Shown here in pieces: positions 36,394-47,448 of a stretch of 64,000 nucleotides of DNA. Each line of letters starts with the position of its first letter. The first letter of the stretch is position 1. The stretch lies in assembly GCA_021432605.1 (NCBI GenBank), contig MU271160.1, forward strand, positions 1-64,000. Direction: 5' to 3'. Below the pieces are notes generated by a model, which was not told the DNA's origin, did not search any database, and saw only the letters and a program-made list of their open reading frames with translations. Origin of the DNA: Coniochaeta sp. PMI_546 (Eukaryota > Ascomycota > Sordariomycetes > Coniochaetales > Coniochaetaceae). Both the position numbers and the translations under genes were made by a program.

Positions 36394-37570
36394 CTAGTCA
36401 ACTCTTACAGTATACGTGACCGACTTCATGATGGAGCCGTCTGGGCTGTTCTTGAGAATGTTTTCTTCGCTGCCGGTGTCGTGATCGGTGCCTTTGGCAG
36501 AAGCAAAATGACCTTTGCGATTGCTGGAGATGCTGCTCAGCTTGTAGGCGTCGTTCGACTTGCCGAGCTTGTGGGCCCCACTGCCGGACACGCCGTAGCC
36601 GTTGCCGCTACCAGCCGAGTACTTGCTCTTGTATTCTCGCGCTTTGCGAAGGAAGATAGGCGCCAGGAAGGGCAGCGAGGACACAATGTTCTGTCCATGG
36701 TCAGTCATTCATAATGCCATTGAGAAGGGAACAGGACCTACTCCAACGTTGAACTCGATTACACCCCATAGAATCAGCATGGTGGAATTGCCGTCGCCGT
36801 TCTGAATACGGTCGATTTGCAAGTACCTGAATACTGAGCACAGTGTGGTGAAAAGGCCGAGCAGGAAGATGACTATAAGACCGATCTTCTTGCTCGTGCT
36901 GACCTTGAGCTGCAGTAGAACAGGAATCGGAATGACAGCAACAAGAACGTCCGAAATAATCGTGACGATGGCGTACGCGGTGAATGATGGCCCGCTCGGA
37001 AGGCAAGTACCTGGCGTTAGCGGATCCCACGACTTATGTACGGGCTGGCATGCTAAAATGAGTGTCAGAGCACATCCGAGATGCCCAGCGACAACAAAAA
37101 GTATGGTCGCCCAGACGACCCTTCGGTATATGGTATGGTTTGTTCCTTTGAATAATCGCAGATAACTGATCAACAGAGCGACTTTGAAGAAGCTGATTCC
37201 CAGTTGATAGATTGGGCGACCGGCGTAGTTGCTTCGAGTATATGGGATGAGGTTCGCAGTTGGGCGTTTCTTCAACGCTAGTCCGAGGCCGTACTTCGTC
37301 TCTGGTACTTTTGTTAGTAAGAGGAACTATGGGGGCTGGCAATCTCCTGCACTTACGGACAATGCAAAGAATAGAGTATAGCAGCGCAAAGAACATAGAC
37401 AGTGTAGCCATCCAGTCGTCAGCGGCAAGGCCATGATTCTTGTAGCGGATCCATAGCCGGGTACAAACAACCGTGATTGACAGGACCGAAAGCACGGTAC
37501 ATATGGCGATGATGGTTGGGTATTGAGACTCTGCATCGACTTCGGGCGATGCGTTGTTGACCCAGACCAT
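36394..37570 (-). CDS. Fungal rhodopsin-domain integral membrane protein
   Basis: A seven-helix membrane protein of the fungal rhodopsin-domain family (PTH11-like, without a CFEM domain), 356 aa. Three exons join in phase: complement(36394-36690, 36742-37301, 37357-37570). Helices are evident in TIIAICTVLSVLSITVVCTR, DWMATLSMFFALLYSILCIV and later segments, with conserved TKYGLG, YQLGISFFKVALLISYLR and LLGLFTTLCSVFR motifs. The cytosolic tail is rich in Ser, Gly and Lys. A Met 21 codons upstream (37633) would extend the N-terminus. The 37570 start fits the family better. The family may sense or transport at the plasma membrane, but most members have no known ligand. Confidence 0.85.
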
Positions 37571-39193
37571 AGTTACAGTAGATTGCGATCTGCGATGAAC
37601 TAGACTACCGGGTCCTGTTGCGGGGGAATACACTAAGTGAGGAGAATTGCGAAATATGTACGATCGACAGGCTATCCCGCAGCAATGGGGATAGCAAGAT
37701 CAAAATAAAAGATGTGTCAGGCAGGAGGTCAGTTCTGCACATCAACTCGAACCTGGCGAGGAACATCGACCATTTGTGTCCTGATATGGACACCTTGAGA
37801 GACATCGGGCACGACGTGCACAACCCATGAAAGCTTTCTACGGCTCAAAGGTAACTGTAACCGAAGCCAGCCCTTGGTCGAGGGTCTCGCAGAATTGCAA
37901 TCAAACTGTAGCCTATCGTCATTCAGGGGTATGGGGGAAAAGCGCGGGATTGAACCATGGATCGTATCAGAGAAGCCTCGCCAGGTCTGGAAAGAGTATA
38001 TTGAGCTGTTGGAACAGGGATCCAGTTCACTTCGCTTTGCATGTCGTTTCAGTCCTCATATGCAAACTACACGTGTAGTGTATGCTGGCAGCAAATCCTC
38101 AGACAAGAAGTCGACCCACCTGTATACGACGACAGTCTCAACACCCTGTACGAATTCATTGCCGAACGGCAGGAAGTTGAAAGAGAGATGCAATACTGAA
38201 TACCTTTGTGACAGCTTTCATCTGACCTAAAGCAAGTCCGACTACCACCAGCCGCCCAATCTCTCTCTGGATTGCTGGATGACCGAAAGTACGAGAGTTG
38301 AGTAATGGCTTGTCTCAAAATACGTGCTTTCGGCCAGTCCTTCCTGGATTTTCGTGCAAATCGCACAGCTCGCACGCCTGCCACGCAATGGAAAAAAATA
38401 TTCCCTCGCAGTCTCTTCACGTTGCAGTGTTCTGCAGCATTAAAAAAAAAAAGGAAACGGTTCTCCCGCGCATTTGCTGGGCTGTCCTGGTTGCGATGTA
38501 ACATTGGGTTCGCTTCTGAGCCTTTGTCCGACTCGAATGCTATATCTGCACCATGTGAAATTTTGGGACAAGGGTGCGGCCGGGAGTATGTGCGGTGCAG
38601 GGAGAGGCCATTGGCTGGACGGGAGGACCCCGATATGTGGGTGGGGGTGAGAAGGGCCGGGGATGCCTTCCGTTCGAGAACCGCATCAACACCCCTGCTC
38701 GTGGCGCCAACTTGGAATCCCCATTTGGAGACAGCACGACTCTACTGTGCAGCCTGTGGTAGGTGTATGTAGTATTGTCCCCTGCAATGTCAGTCCATTG
38801 TCCATACACATCTTAGATGAGCGATGATTGCTACAAACCTGGTGCATATCCTTGACATGCTGCTGCAGCTCGGCACCAACGTCCATAAACCGGGACCTCG
38901 CCTACTGTGTTTTTGCTTCTCCTCGTCTGATTTCGTCCCTCTCCTGCGAAGTGATTACCCCCTCGCTCAAGACATCCATTCCTCCTTCCTGAAGGGTCCG
39001 ACTGAGTGCGACCTCTTTTCCGTCCCGTCGGCACCGCGACCTCAGTGTAACGTTTCCGGCCTTCTTTCCATCTTTCCATTTTCTCTTCCGCCCATCCTTA
39101 CCACTCTGCCGGTCTCTTCCGCACTTTCGTACCGTCTTTTCTCCTGCATAAGGCACTGTCTCAGGTTTATCGTTCATCGCATTCCCGACCGCC
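37571..39193. other. Intergenic divergent region
   Basis: About 1.6 kb between the start codons of the rhodopsin-domain gene and the MFS permease. A pyrimidine-rich stretch (about 39060-39170) precedes the permease ATG, consistent with a fungal promoter/leader. Confidence 0.5.
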
Positions 39194-41002
39194 ATGTCGA
39201 CATCGGAGAAGGACAGCAACCACGGGGGTGATCCCAAGGAGCAATTCAACATAGCCGAGACTGAGGCTCAGGCAGGCGACAACACCTCTACCGAGGTCGA
39301 TGCTGCGTGGAAATATCTCGATGGACATCGACATGCCGCGGCCGTCGAAGCTATTGATCTCACGGCCTTGCGCCGCCGGATCGACTTTCGCATCGTGCCC
39401 CTGATGTTCTTGTGCTACACGCTCCAATTCTTGGACAAAGTCATCCTCAATGTGAGAAATGCCCGCCTCCACTGCAGTTCCGCGTGTTCATAGATTCCAC
39501 CGACGGGTCAAATAGCATGACATTTTCCAAAGTATCGACTGATCATGATGTGTAGTATGCCGCTGTGATGGGCATCAACAAGGACCTGAACCTTCAGGGC
39601 AATGACTTCTCGAATATCGCAACCTTCCTCTTTGTGGGTCTATTGTGCTTCGAAATCCCAAACAGTAAGCTTTGTCCTTCCTTTGTACGACAGGCGTGGA
39701 TAAACTGACAGAGAGGACAGTTTACCTGCTCCAGGTCGTGCCTGCTGCTAAATGGCTGGGATTGAACGTCATCCTCTGGGGTACCGCTGCCGCTTGTGGT
39801 GCTGCTGCGACGAACTATCAGACCCTTCTCGTCTCTCGAGTGTTCCTCGGTATCTTCGAGGCTACGATCGGACCCTCATTGATGCTGATCAGCAGCCAGT
39901 GGTACACCAAGTCCGAATCGGCTCCCCGTTTCTCGTTCTGGTACCTTGGTCTTGGTCTGGGCCAGATCGTTGGTGGCCTTGTCTCCTACGGCTTTCAGCA
40001 CATGGGCCCGAATGCCCGTCTCGCTGGCTGGCGAACCATGTTCCTCACACTTGGTCTCGTCACTGTGCTTGTTGGATCCTCTGTGATACTCTTCCTCCCT
40101 GATACCCCTATGAAGGCGAAGTGGTTGAGTGACAATGAGAAGGTGGCTCTCCTCAAGCACGTTAGTGTCAACAAGACCGGCGTCGAAAACCGCAAATTCC
40201 GGGCAAAGGAGATATTTGAGGCTCTGCTTGACCCTCAGATCTACCTACTGCTTGTGTCCGTCGTGCTAGTAAGTAATGATATCTGGAGAAGTTGCACCAT
40301 ACCTGGCTGACGTCGATTTAGCTTTCGGTTTCCAGCGGAGTCGTCACGACCTACTCCGCCACTCTTATCCGCAACCTAGGCTACGACAGCAAGAAAGCGG
40401 CGCTCATGAATACTCCATCAGGTGCCGTTAGCATCTTCTTCACTCTGCTGGTCGGATACGGTATCCGCCGCAGCTCCCACCGCTGGGCCTGGATCATTGT
40501 CTGCATCATTCCTGCCATCATCGGTGGTGCACTGATGTCCTTCCTTCCCACGAGCAACTCCTCTGGTATCCTTGCTGGTATCTACCTCGTCAATGCTGTC
40601 GTCGCCCCTCTGGCCGTTTTTTATAATGTAAGCTGATATCTCTCAATGTCACAAAAACTCAATGCTAACAGAACGCAGTGGACTGTCGCCAACGTAGCCG
40701 GCCCTACCAAGCGAGCCTTTGCTGCGGCCATCATCAGCGGCTCCTTTTCTCTAGGCAACATCATTGGTCCACAGACCTTCCAGGCCCGCGATGCTCCCGA
40801 GTATCGCCCGGCAAAGATCGCCGTGATGGGCACCCAGGCCGGCTGCGCGCTTACCACGTTCCTTCTCTTTGTCTACTACGTCTGGCAAAACAAAAAGCGG
40901 AACAACGCCTCTGACAGCGACAACGAGGATGCTTTCATGTCTCCCAAGGTCTGGGCTCGGATGACAGATAAGGAGAACGAGAAGTTCCGTTACACTTATT
41001 AG
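39194..41002 (+). CDS. MFS permease, anion:cation symporter family (Dal5-like)
   Basis: An uptake transporter for an organic anion such as allantoate, nicotinate or another carboxylate. Five exons join in phase: 39194-39451, 39556-39664, 39721-40268, 40322-40627, 40679-41002, 514 aa. Landmarks: LRRRIDFRIVPLMFLCYTLQFLDK before and in helix 1, YAAVMGINKDLNL, LVSRVFLGIFEATIGPSLML, the central FLPDTPMKAKWL loop, and NVAGPTKRAFAAAI in the C-terminal half. All are typical of the fungal ACS family. Twelve helices are plausible and the acidic C-terminal tail is cytosolic. It is not obviously tied to its neighbours. Confidence 0.9.
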
Positions 41003-41992
41003 CAGTGTCAAAGTCTCATCTTTTGAGGGATATAGAACATGTTTGTCATGTTACGTAACAGTTTGGTTATCACTACGGTGTTCTCAAATGATGAAACCAT
41101 GTGATTCTGAATCACATGCAATTTTGGCGTTTATCCTCTTCGATATAAGAATACCCGTCAGAGATTTTGCATCTTTGCAAGTCCCTCTAGTCAATGTGAG
41201 ATCTTGAACATGATGAAGTAATCTTCACAATCCATGTAATTTCCGTTGCTAATCGACTCACCGCCGTGAGTTTCGTCCTTACTGTTGACCATCGGTTCTA
41301 TTCGCGGTGTATCGACTGGTAGCCTGCACCGTCCAGTCGAGCTGGTTTTAGTATGAATGCCTGACACAATGGCAGAATGTACAAGTCATCGCTCGCATCC
41401 TGAGTTTCTGGCCCACTGTGTCTTCCCTGCACCTCCGTTCTTAAGCCTCTCGCATAGTCGCAAATTGTGATTATGGGGCGCATTTCAGTGCTTTGCTAGC
41501 AAGATACCACATTATTTGAACACGATCGTGTTAGCGAATTGACATCTAGTTTCGCCTCATGAGCAAGTTTGGAATCCTCCCCGCCAAACCAGGAGTAGGG
41601 TCTACCGGTTGTCCGGATCTTACTAAGACGGCCAGTAATTCGCGGAGGTGTACAGCAAAGCGTTTTCGCTGTCACTATACTTTCATCCATAAAACTGGGA
41701 CGGCGTCATATGTCATGCGATGGGCGTTCTGCCATTAGAGTTTTTCCCCAAAGGCGTACACATGACTGAGCCTGCTGTGCTCGTGGCTTGCTACATCCCC
41801 AAGGCGATCGAGTGTGTGGATGCGTATATAATAAACCCAGTTCTCCCTGCAACAAACAATTCTTTGTCTGCGGGACGAATATTGACTGAACCACAACTCG
41901 GCAGTGTATTCTCTTTAAGATTGCTGCTCCCAGTCTTCTGCTGATACTCAGCGACTTATTTTAATTCGTACACTCTAACCAAAAGCTCCACA
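41003..41992. other. Intergenic upstream of the MDR oxidoreductase
   Basis: No gene supported. Contains a TATA-like TATATAATAA at about 41825. Confidence 0.5.
41825..41834 (+). promoter_or_regulatory. TATA-like element
   Basis: TATATAATAA lies about 160 bp upstream of the ATG at 41993, a plausible position for a fungal core promoter with a leader of ~100 nt. This is positional inference only. Confidence 0.4.
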
Positions 41993-42973
41993 ATGGCGAC
42001 AATGAAAGCTATCGTGATCACTCGCTTCGGAGGGCCGGAAGTTTTAGAGCTTCAAGTTCTACCCAAACCAGATCCCGTTCTCGGCGAGGCTCTCATCCGC
42101 GTTGAAGCGTTCGGCCTCAATCATGCCGAAATCCACATGCGCAAAGGGGAGTGGGACGAATGGAACCCTATCAGCGGCCTCGAGTGCGTCGGGATCGTCG
42201 ACGCGTGCCCGGGTGGCGAACTCCCAGTTGGCAGCAAGGTAATCGGAGTAATGGGAGGCATGGGGCGTAGTCGACCCGGCGGCTACGGTGAATTTGTGAA
42301 TGTGCCGGTCACAAACGTGGCGGCGGTCCAAACGAGCCTGGCATGGGAGCAGTTGGCTGTTGTACCCGAGGTATACTCCACAGCGTGGACATGCCTCTTC
42401 ACAATCCTTGATCTTCAAAAGAGTGAGCGCCTTCTGATCCGGGGTGCGACGTCAACAATCGGGCAAGCGGCAGTGCATCTTGCTGTCGACGCTGGTGCTG
42501 TGGTCACAGCGACTACTCGGCAACAACAACGTTTTCCGCTGCTTCTTCAAATGGGTGTTTCCGACGTGAAGGTCGAGAAAGATAACCTCATCACAGAGTT
42601 TCAAGTTCCCCCACAGTTCGATAAGGTGCTCAATCTGATTGGAAACCGCGTTCTAGTCGAGAGCATCGCTTTAACGCGTGCGGGAGGACGGATGTTGCAG
42701 GCTGGCTGGCTAGGAGGACTGGCACCCGTGAAAGACTTCAACCCGATGCTGGAGATGGAGTCCGGAGTGCACTTCAGTTTGTTCCATAGCAAGATGCTCG
42801 GTTCACCGGCTTTCCCACTTTCTGGCATCCCGTTGCAGGACATCGTCACGAAAATCGAACACGGCGTATGGGATGCCCAGCCAAGCCACGCATTCGAATA
42901 CGAGGACATCCAAACTGCTCATAAGATGCTGGACTCTGGAGCGGCTGGAGGGAAAATCGTAGTAAAACACTAG
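41993..42973 (+). CDS. Quinone-oxidoreductase-like MDR protein
   Basis: An intronless 326-aa member of the medium-chain dehydrogenase/reductase superfamily, probably an NADPH-dependent quinone or enone reductase. It starts MKAIVITRFGGPEVLEL, has the GroES-like fold with LNHAEIHMRKGEW and GLECVGIV, then a Rossmann domain with RGATSTIGQAAVHLAVDAGA near residues 150-170. The zinc-ligand set of alcohol dehydrogenases is absent, as in quinone oxidoreductases. The canonical A-x-G-x-x-G is replaced by ATSTIG, a slight deviation at the cofactor loop that relatives share. The ATG at 41993 precedes another Met at residue 4. Confidence 0.9.
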   Translation: MATMKAIVITRFGGPEVLELQVLPKPDPVLGEALIRVEAFGLNHAEIHMRKGEWDEWNPISGLECVGIVDACPGGELPVGSKVIGVMGGMGRSRPGGYGEFVNVPVTNVAAVQTSLAWEQLAVVPEVYSTAWTCLFTILDLQKSERLLIRGATSTIGQAAVHLAVDAGAVVTATTRQQQRFPLLLQMGVSDVKVEKDNLITEFQVPPQFDKVLNLIGNRVLVESIALTRAGGRMLQAGWLGGLAPVKDFNPMLEMESGVHFSLFHSKMLGSPAFPLSGIPLQDIVTKIEHGVWDAQPSHAFEYEDIQTAHKMLDSGAAGGKIVVKH

Positions 42974-45483
42974 ATTCTGGCTCGCACGATGTCAGAGGGC
43001 GGGGACAACCTTGGAATCGCCTTCGGACATATCCATCACCACCCGAAAGCTGTTTTAAAAAATAAAGGATTGAGACCACTTCCTACCGAATTTCGTGCTA
43101 TATCATGATTATTGTAGTTCTAATGTCTGATTGCTGGTAATGCCAATGACGGCTAGCCTAACCACCGGCCCTAATGAGACTCTAAAAACATTTACGAGTC
43201 CGGCAAAGAGGGTTCTTGTAAATGGTATCAACACGTGCAGTCCCGAAACGATTTAACTTGCGTTGTACAAAGAACTGTCAGCATGTGAGCATGGCGAAAG
43301 ATTCGGCCCAGGAATCCGAAAAAGATGATATGAAACCCAGGCTACTTGTGCTGCGTCCCCACATTTTGTCGTCGAGTGAGTGACACGAGATATGACAGAT
43401 GTAGTTGGTACGAACCAGGACTTCTCCTACTGAGTTAGTGAGAATTAACCAAAGCGAGGAGTTTCACAGGTCCAAATAGGCGATTGTTCGTGGGAGGGTT
43501 ACATAGATTGCTGCACAGATGAAAATTGGTGCTGATGTGACGCGAAATATAAGTCCGTATCATATCAATGGACGTAAGTACACAACGCAAGTTCACCGGG
43601 GCATAATTACTATCTGGAAAACAGAACCCTTAAACATCCAGCACCCATGCTGAGTACACAGCCTCAGGTGCGCCGGCGAAAGCCTCGGTGCTTACTTACT
43701 TCACTTTTGAACTGTTTGGTCAACGATCTGGCAAGCGACTGAAGCCTTATTTATACTGATTACTAAACGTTAGAGTACACTCTCAATCCGAGCTATGGGT
43801 AGGAGCATCAAGTGTGTTAACCGGGACCTCCTATCTAACCGCTATCTAATAACCACTTGAGTGATATTGTTTTATCCTTCTTGATCTGCATCCTCGGCTG
43901 CCAACTTGATAGCTGCGACATGATTCACGGGGCGAGTGATATACTTGCCGCATACTACGCCTCACAATATAGCATAGCTTGCTGAAACTCAGCTTCCAGT
44001 CCCTGAAATGCTCCCGTCGGTAAGACTAATCTACACGTTGCGGGATCTTGCAGTTACGGAAGGATGTGCCCCATATTCAACCCGAGGGCGGCGGCACATT
44101 TCGTGGCGAAGGAGAGGGTGTTCAGCATGTGGCCAACGCAAAAAAAAAAGGCACGAAGTCCGTCTGATCATCCATAACTCTGTGACACAAGGCTAACACT
44201 GTTGTGCCTGTAGTGCGATGAGCACCAGCCGCGATGCGATGTAAGGCTTTCATTCGAATGGAGCTCGAATGCACATAGCCCGCAACCCCGCCCTTGTCAA
44301 CGGAGTCTGGTGGATCGACAGCGGTCTTGTTGGCCGCCGATAGCCATGGTGCCGGAAGCACGATCGGGTTGTTCAAGCCACTGCGCTCATTCACTGGAAT
44401 TGTCAAAGCTGTGTACATGATGATGTATTACTATTGCGTCGTAGCTAGCTTACGCAAAGCATGTTATGAACTCTCAGAACAGATAAGGACACCACAGAGT
44501 CCCGCGCGATTTTATCGTTACCATTGTGGTAGCCAACTTCGAGGTTGTGTTCTATTCTTGCAAAGCTGTCTGCCAGCTTGTATTCCAGTCTGAGCTCCAT
44601 CGAGGGTTCGTGAAACTTCTATGCATCGGGGATCAGGAAGTGCTGACACGTCCATGATGACTACCTACCATAGTCTTTCACTGGCAACTGCCCTAGTGGG
44701 CAGATCTTCCTGCTCTTGAGAGCTAGCCGGCAGCTCATTCTATGGCTCATCGACAGCGAAAAGAACCGACCTCTCGACAACAGATCAGGTTGGAGATTGG
44801 TTCGGATGTGGGTAGATAGATTGAGCATCCTGGCTCAGAGCTGTGGTGAGCTCAGGGTGGGAATACGTTACCCCGCGAAACTGATATGTGGGTACTGCTG
44901 CAGCGGGACGGCCCGCATGCTCCAGCCAGGCCAAAAGTTCCAATTGAAATCGCAACACCAAGGAAAATAATGCGGCTGCATCGCCAACAGTGTAGGTGAA
45001 GGGACGGTCATTGAGGAAAATGAGTGAATCAAGTAGCAGGCAGCATTTTGACAATGAACAGCTATTTCGGGCATACTGCTAATTTTTTTTGTCCCCATCA
45101 GATGGGTCCCGGTTTCGTACGGTGAAGTGGTGGTTGCCTTTTTCTAGACCTAAATTCACCCAAAACGCGAACTTGACCATTCACTTGAACTTTCGGCGCC
45201 CTCTCACCACCTGCTCAATAAGGTAATAAACCTTGCCTTCACCCAAAACGCGAACTTGGAAATTCACTTGAACTTTCGGCGTACCTATTTAACCTTGCCC
45301 TTGACCTTTTTCTCTCCCTTCTTCTTTTCTTCTTGAGCCTTGCAACCTTCCTTTCACCCAAAATCCACACACCTTGATCCTCGCCAGAAAACCTCAATCT
45401 CACATTTTGCCCTCAACTCTCACATTCTCACGACCTCAAACCTTTCAATTGCCACCCACTTATCATCGCCCTCTTCATCCAGC
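42974..45483. other. Long intergenic stretch with a 44-bp promoter duplication at its end
   Basis: About 2.5 kb without a supported gene. The last 330 bp carry a duplicated 44-mer and a CT-rich leader for the following gene. Confidence 0.5.
45155..45281. repeat. Direct duplication of a 44-bp promoter segment
   Basis: Copies at 45155-45198 and 45238-45281 begin TTCACCCAAAACGCGAACTT and end ATTCACTTGAACTTTCGGCG. They differ at about three internal bases and are offset by 83 bp. Within each copy CACTTGAA follows AACTTG, so shorter sub-repeats exist too. They lie 200-330 bp upstream of the coiled-coil gene. Confidence 0.85.
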
Positions 45484-46890
45484 ATGCCGCGCAAGATCAG
45501 AGACGAGCGTATCGCTGACCGCGCTCGTCGTGAAGCCGAGGCCGCTGTTGCTGATGCTGCCAACGTGAGTATTTCAACATCGCGCGCCCTTGCGGCATTG
45601 AGTCGGTTCACTAAGGTCCTGTTCCACTGCAGACGGACGTCGACATGACAACAGGCGAAGACGCCAGCAACGACCAAAACGTAAGTCTATCTTTTTTTTT
45701 GCCTCTCAGTTCATCAACAGTCTTCAAGATATTCTCAACTCGCCAACTTCCTCAAGTTCTCAACCGATTCCATCTACATACATGAGAACGAGTGACTAAC
45801 TATATGAAGATTCTGCTCCTCACTGAGGCTGCCGCCAATCTGTCGGTAAGTCCAGTTCTTTTGCACTTTGTGCCTTCATCCGCCCAGTTCTTGTCTTGCA
45901 TTCGTTCCTGGATGTGCTGCCAAAAACATTCAAGTGACGTAATCTGAAGCTCGACCACGCCTGTTCTTATTCTCCCTTCTCTGCCACGGATCTTTCTCGC
46001 TGGGGATGGGGAAGGGCCAGTCAGTCCCCATGTTTCATATCGACCTGCCTCGAGTTCAAAGCTCAGCCAAGGTCTAATTTTGGTGGCATCGGTCTGGAGC
46101 CTGGGTGCTGACTGGGAGATCACTGGTGTCTGAAGCTCCCCTTGATCACAATCAGAGATGAATCTCGACTGGGGTCTACCTTGGTCGCCATTCGGGGAGC
46201 AAACCCCCGTTGTTTGTGGGTATACCCACGGGCAAAAGGCATCTAAGGTCAGGGGTTGTCACTCTGAATGAGTCCCTCGGCGGTAGTCAGCTCGGCCCTC
46301 TTCGGATTAAAGACTGCTTGGTCGGCAGTCGGGTGGGTAGGTTTGACAGTCTTCTGGCTGGTCTTTGCGCTTAACGGAGGTTCTGTGGGGCCTGCCACAG
46401 GTGGTCCGGTGTTTCCATCGCATCTGTGGAGCAACAGGCCTCCGGGGCGGCGGGACATGGATGGTCCGGTGTTTCCATCGCATTCATGCGCCTGAACCGC
46501 CCTGCCGATACTGCAGTGCCATCCAGGAATGCAATCTCTCGAGTACTGGGGCCGGGCTTACTTAGTTGGGTTCTCCTGCTAACTGGATGAAGCTTCAGAA
46601 TGTTGCCTTGTCCGTCGTCGCCATTCACGACAAAATGCAGGAGAAAATGAAGGCTCAAGCCGAGATCATCAACGAGCAAGAGTTGAAGATTAAGGAGCTT
46701 GAGGAGGATGTCCAGATCTTGGCAGAGAACTATGACGAGACTTCCCAGGCAGTTCGTGCGCTCAAGGAGCAGGTTCAGATTCTACTGGTAAGTCATGGTC
46801 CCTGACTACCAAAAGGACAGAGCTCACGCTAACTGCATACTGTTTTAGAAGATTATGTCCCAGCCGTCGAGCGACCACCTCAAGAAGTAA
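45484..46890 (+). CDS. Small coiled-coil protein, five exons
   Basis: A 131-aa hydrophilic protein I do not recognise. Exons join in phase: 45484-45564, 45633-45680, 45810-45845, 46599-46787, 46849-46890. It begins MPRKIRDERIADRARREAEA (basic/charged) and continues with a short acidic stretch. A heptad-like coiled coil fills exon 4 (QAEIINEQELKIKELEEDVQ region). The 3' exon is short. All introns have GTRAGT donors. Intron 3 is 753 nt, far longer than any other here, so an extra exon inside it or an insertion is possible. The gene looks expressed (CT-rich leader, clean splice sites), but the function is unknown. It could be a scaffold or subunit. Confidence 0.65.
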
Positions 46891-47448
46891 GGCAGGGTGA
46901 GGAGAGAACAACCGGAAAGATGAAAAGAGGAGACGTACTTGGTGTCCCTTTATGTCGATAGATCTCTGCAAATGAAATTGTTCTTTCCTGTGATATGCTC
47001 GGTCATTTAGACGCATAGAACACCATGTTCCGAGTTATTTTATCTCTGAAGTTATGTCCGACAACTCTAGCCGGGGCTTTGTTACCAAAGCAGGTGCGTC
47101 CCGAGTCGGACCTCCTCGGCTACCGTCTCCCAGCACATCACATCTTATCACTATGGCTCAAGCCATGCCTTACTATGCAACGCGATGCCTAGAATATGTT
47201 CTGGGTCACGAAAACTGTCCAGGTAGATGATGTAGCTTATGGTACGACTTTTTCGCAGGTCGCGTCGAGCCTTATCAGTGATGCTAGCACGTCATCTGAG
47301 ATTCATATCGCGAGAGCAAGGGGCCACGCCGCGATTTATCAGCACTAGCTAATCCACTGACAAAGAGACATGTTTTCCATTTTGTGTTTCTTGACTATAA
47401 AGCTCGGATAACTGTGGGATAGAAGACATATTTGGACGTGTTCGCGAG
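46891..47448. other. Intergenic, no feature seen
   Basis: Upstream region of the fourth monooxygenase. No repeat or coding frame supported. Confidence 0.45.

Noticed and set aside
46216-46483. MITE-type insertion inside the 753-nt intron
   Set aside because: The palindrome and direct repeats are present, but I could not find paired terminal inverted repeats with a target duplication, so it is kept only as an observation.
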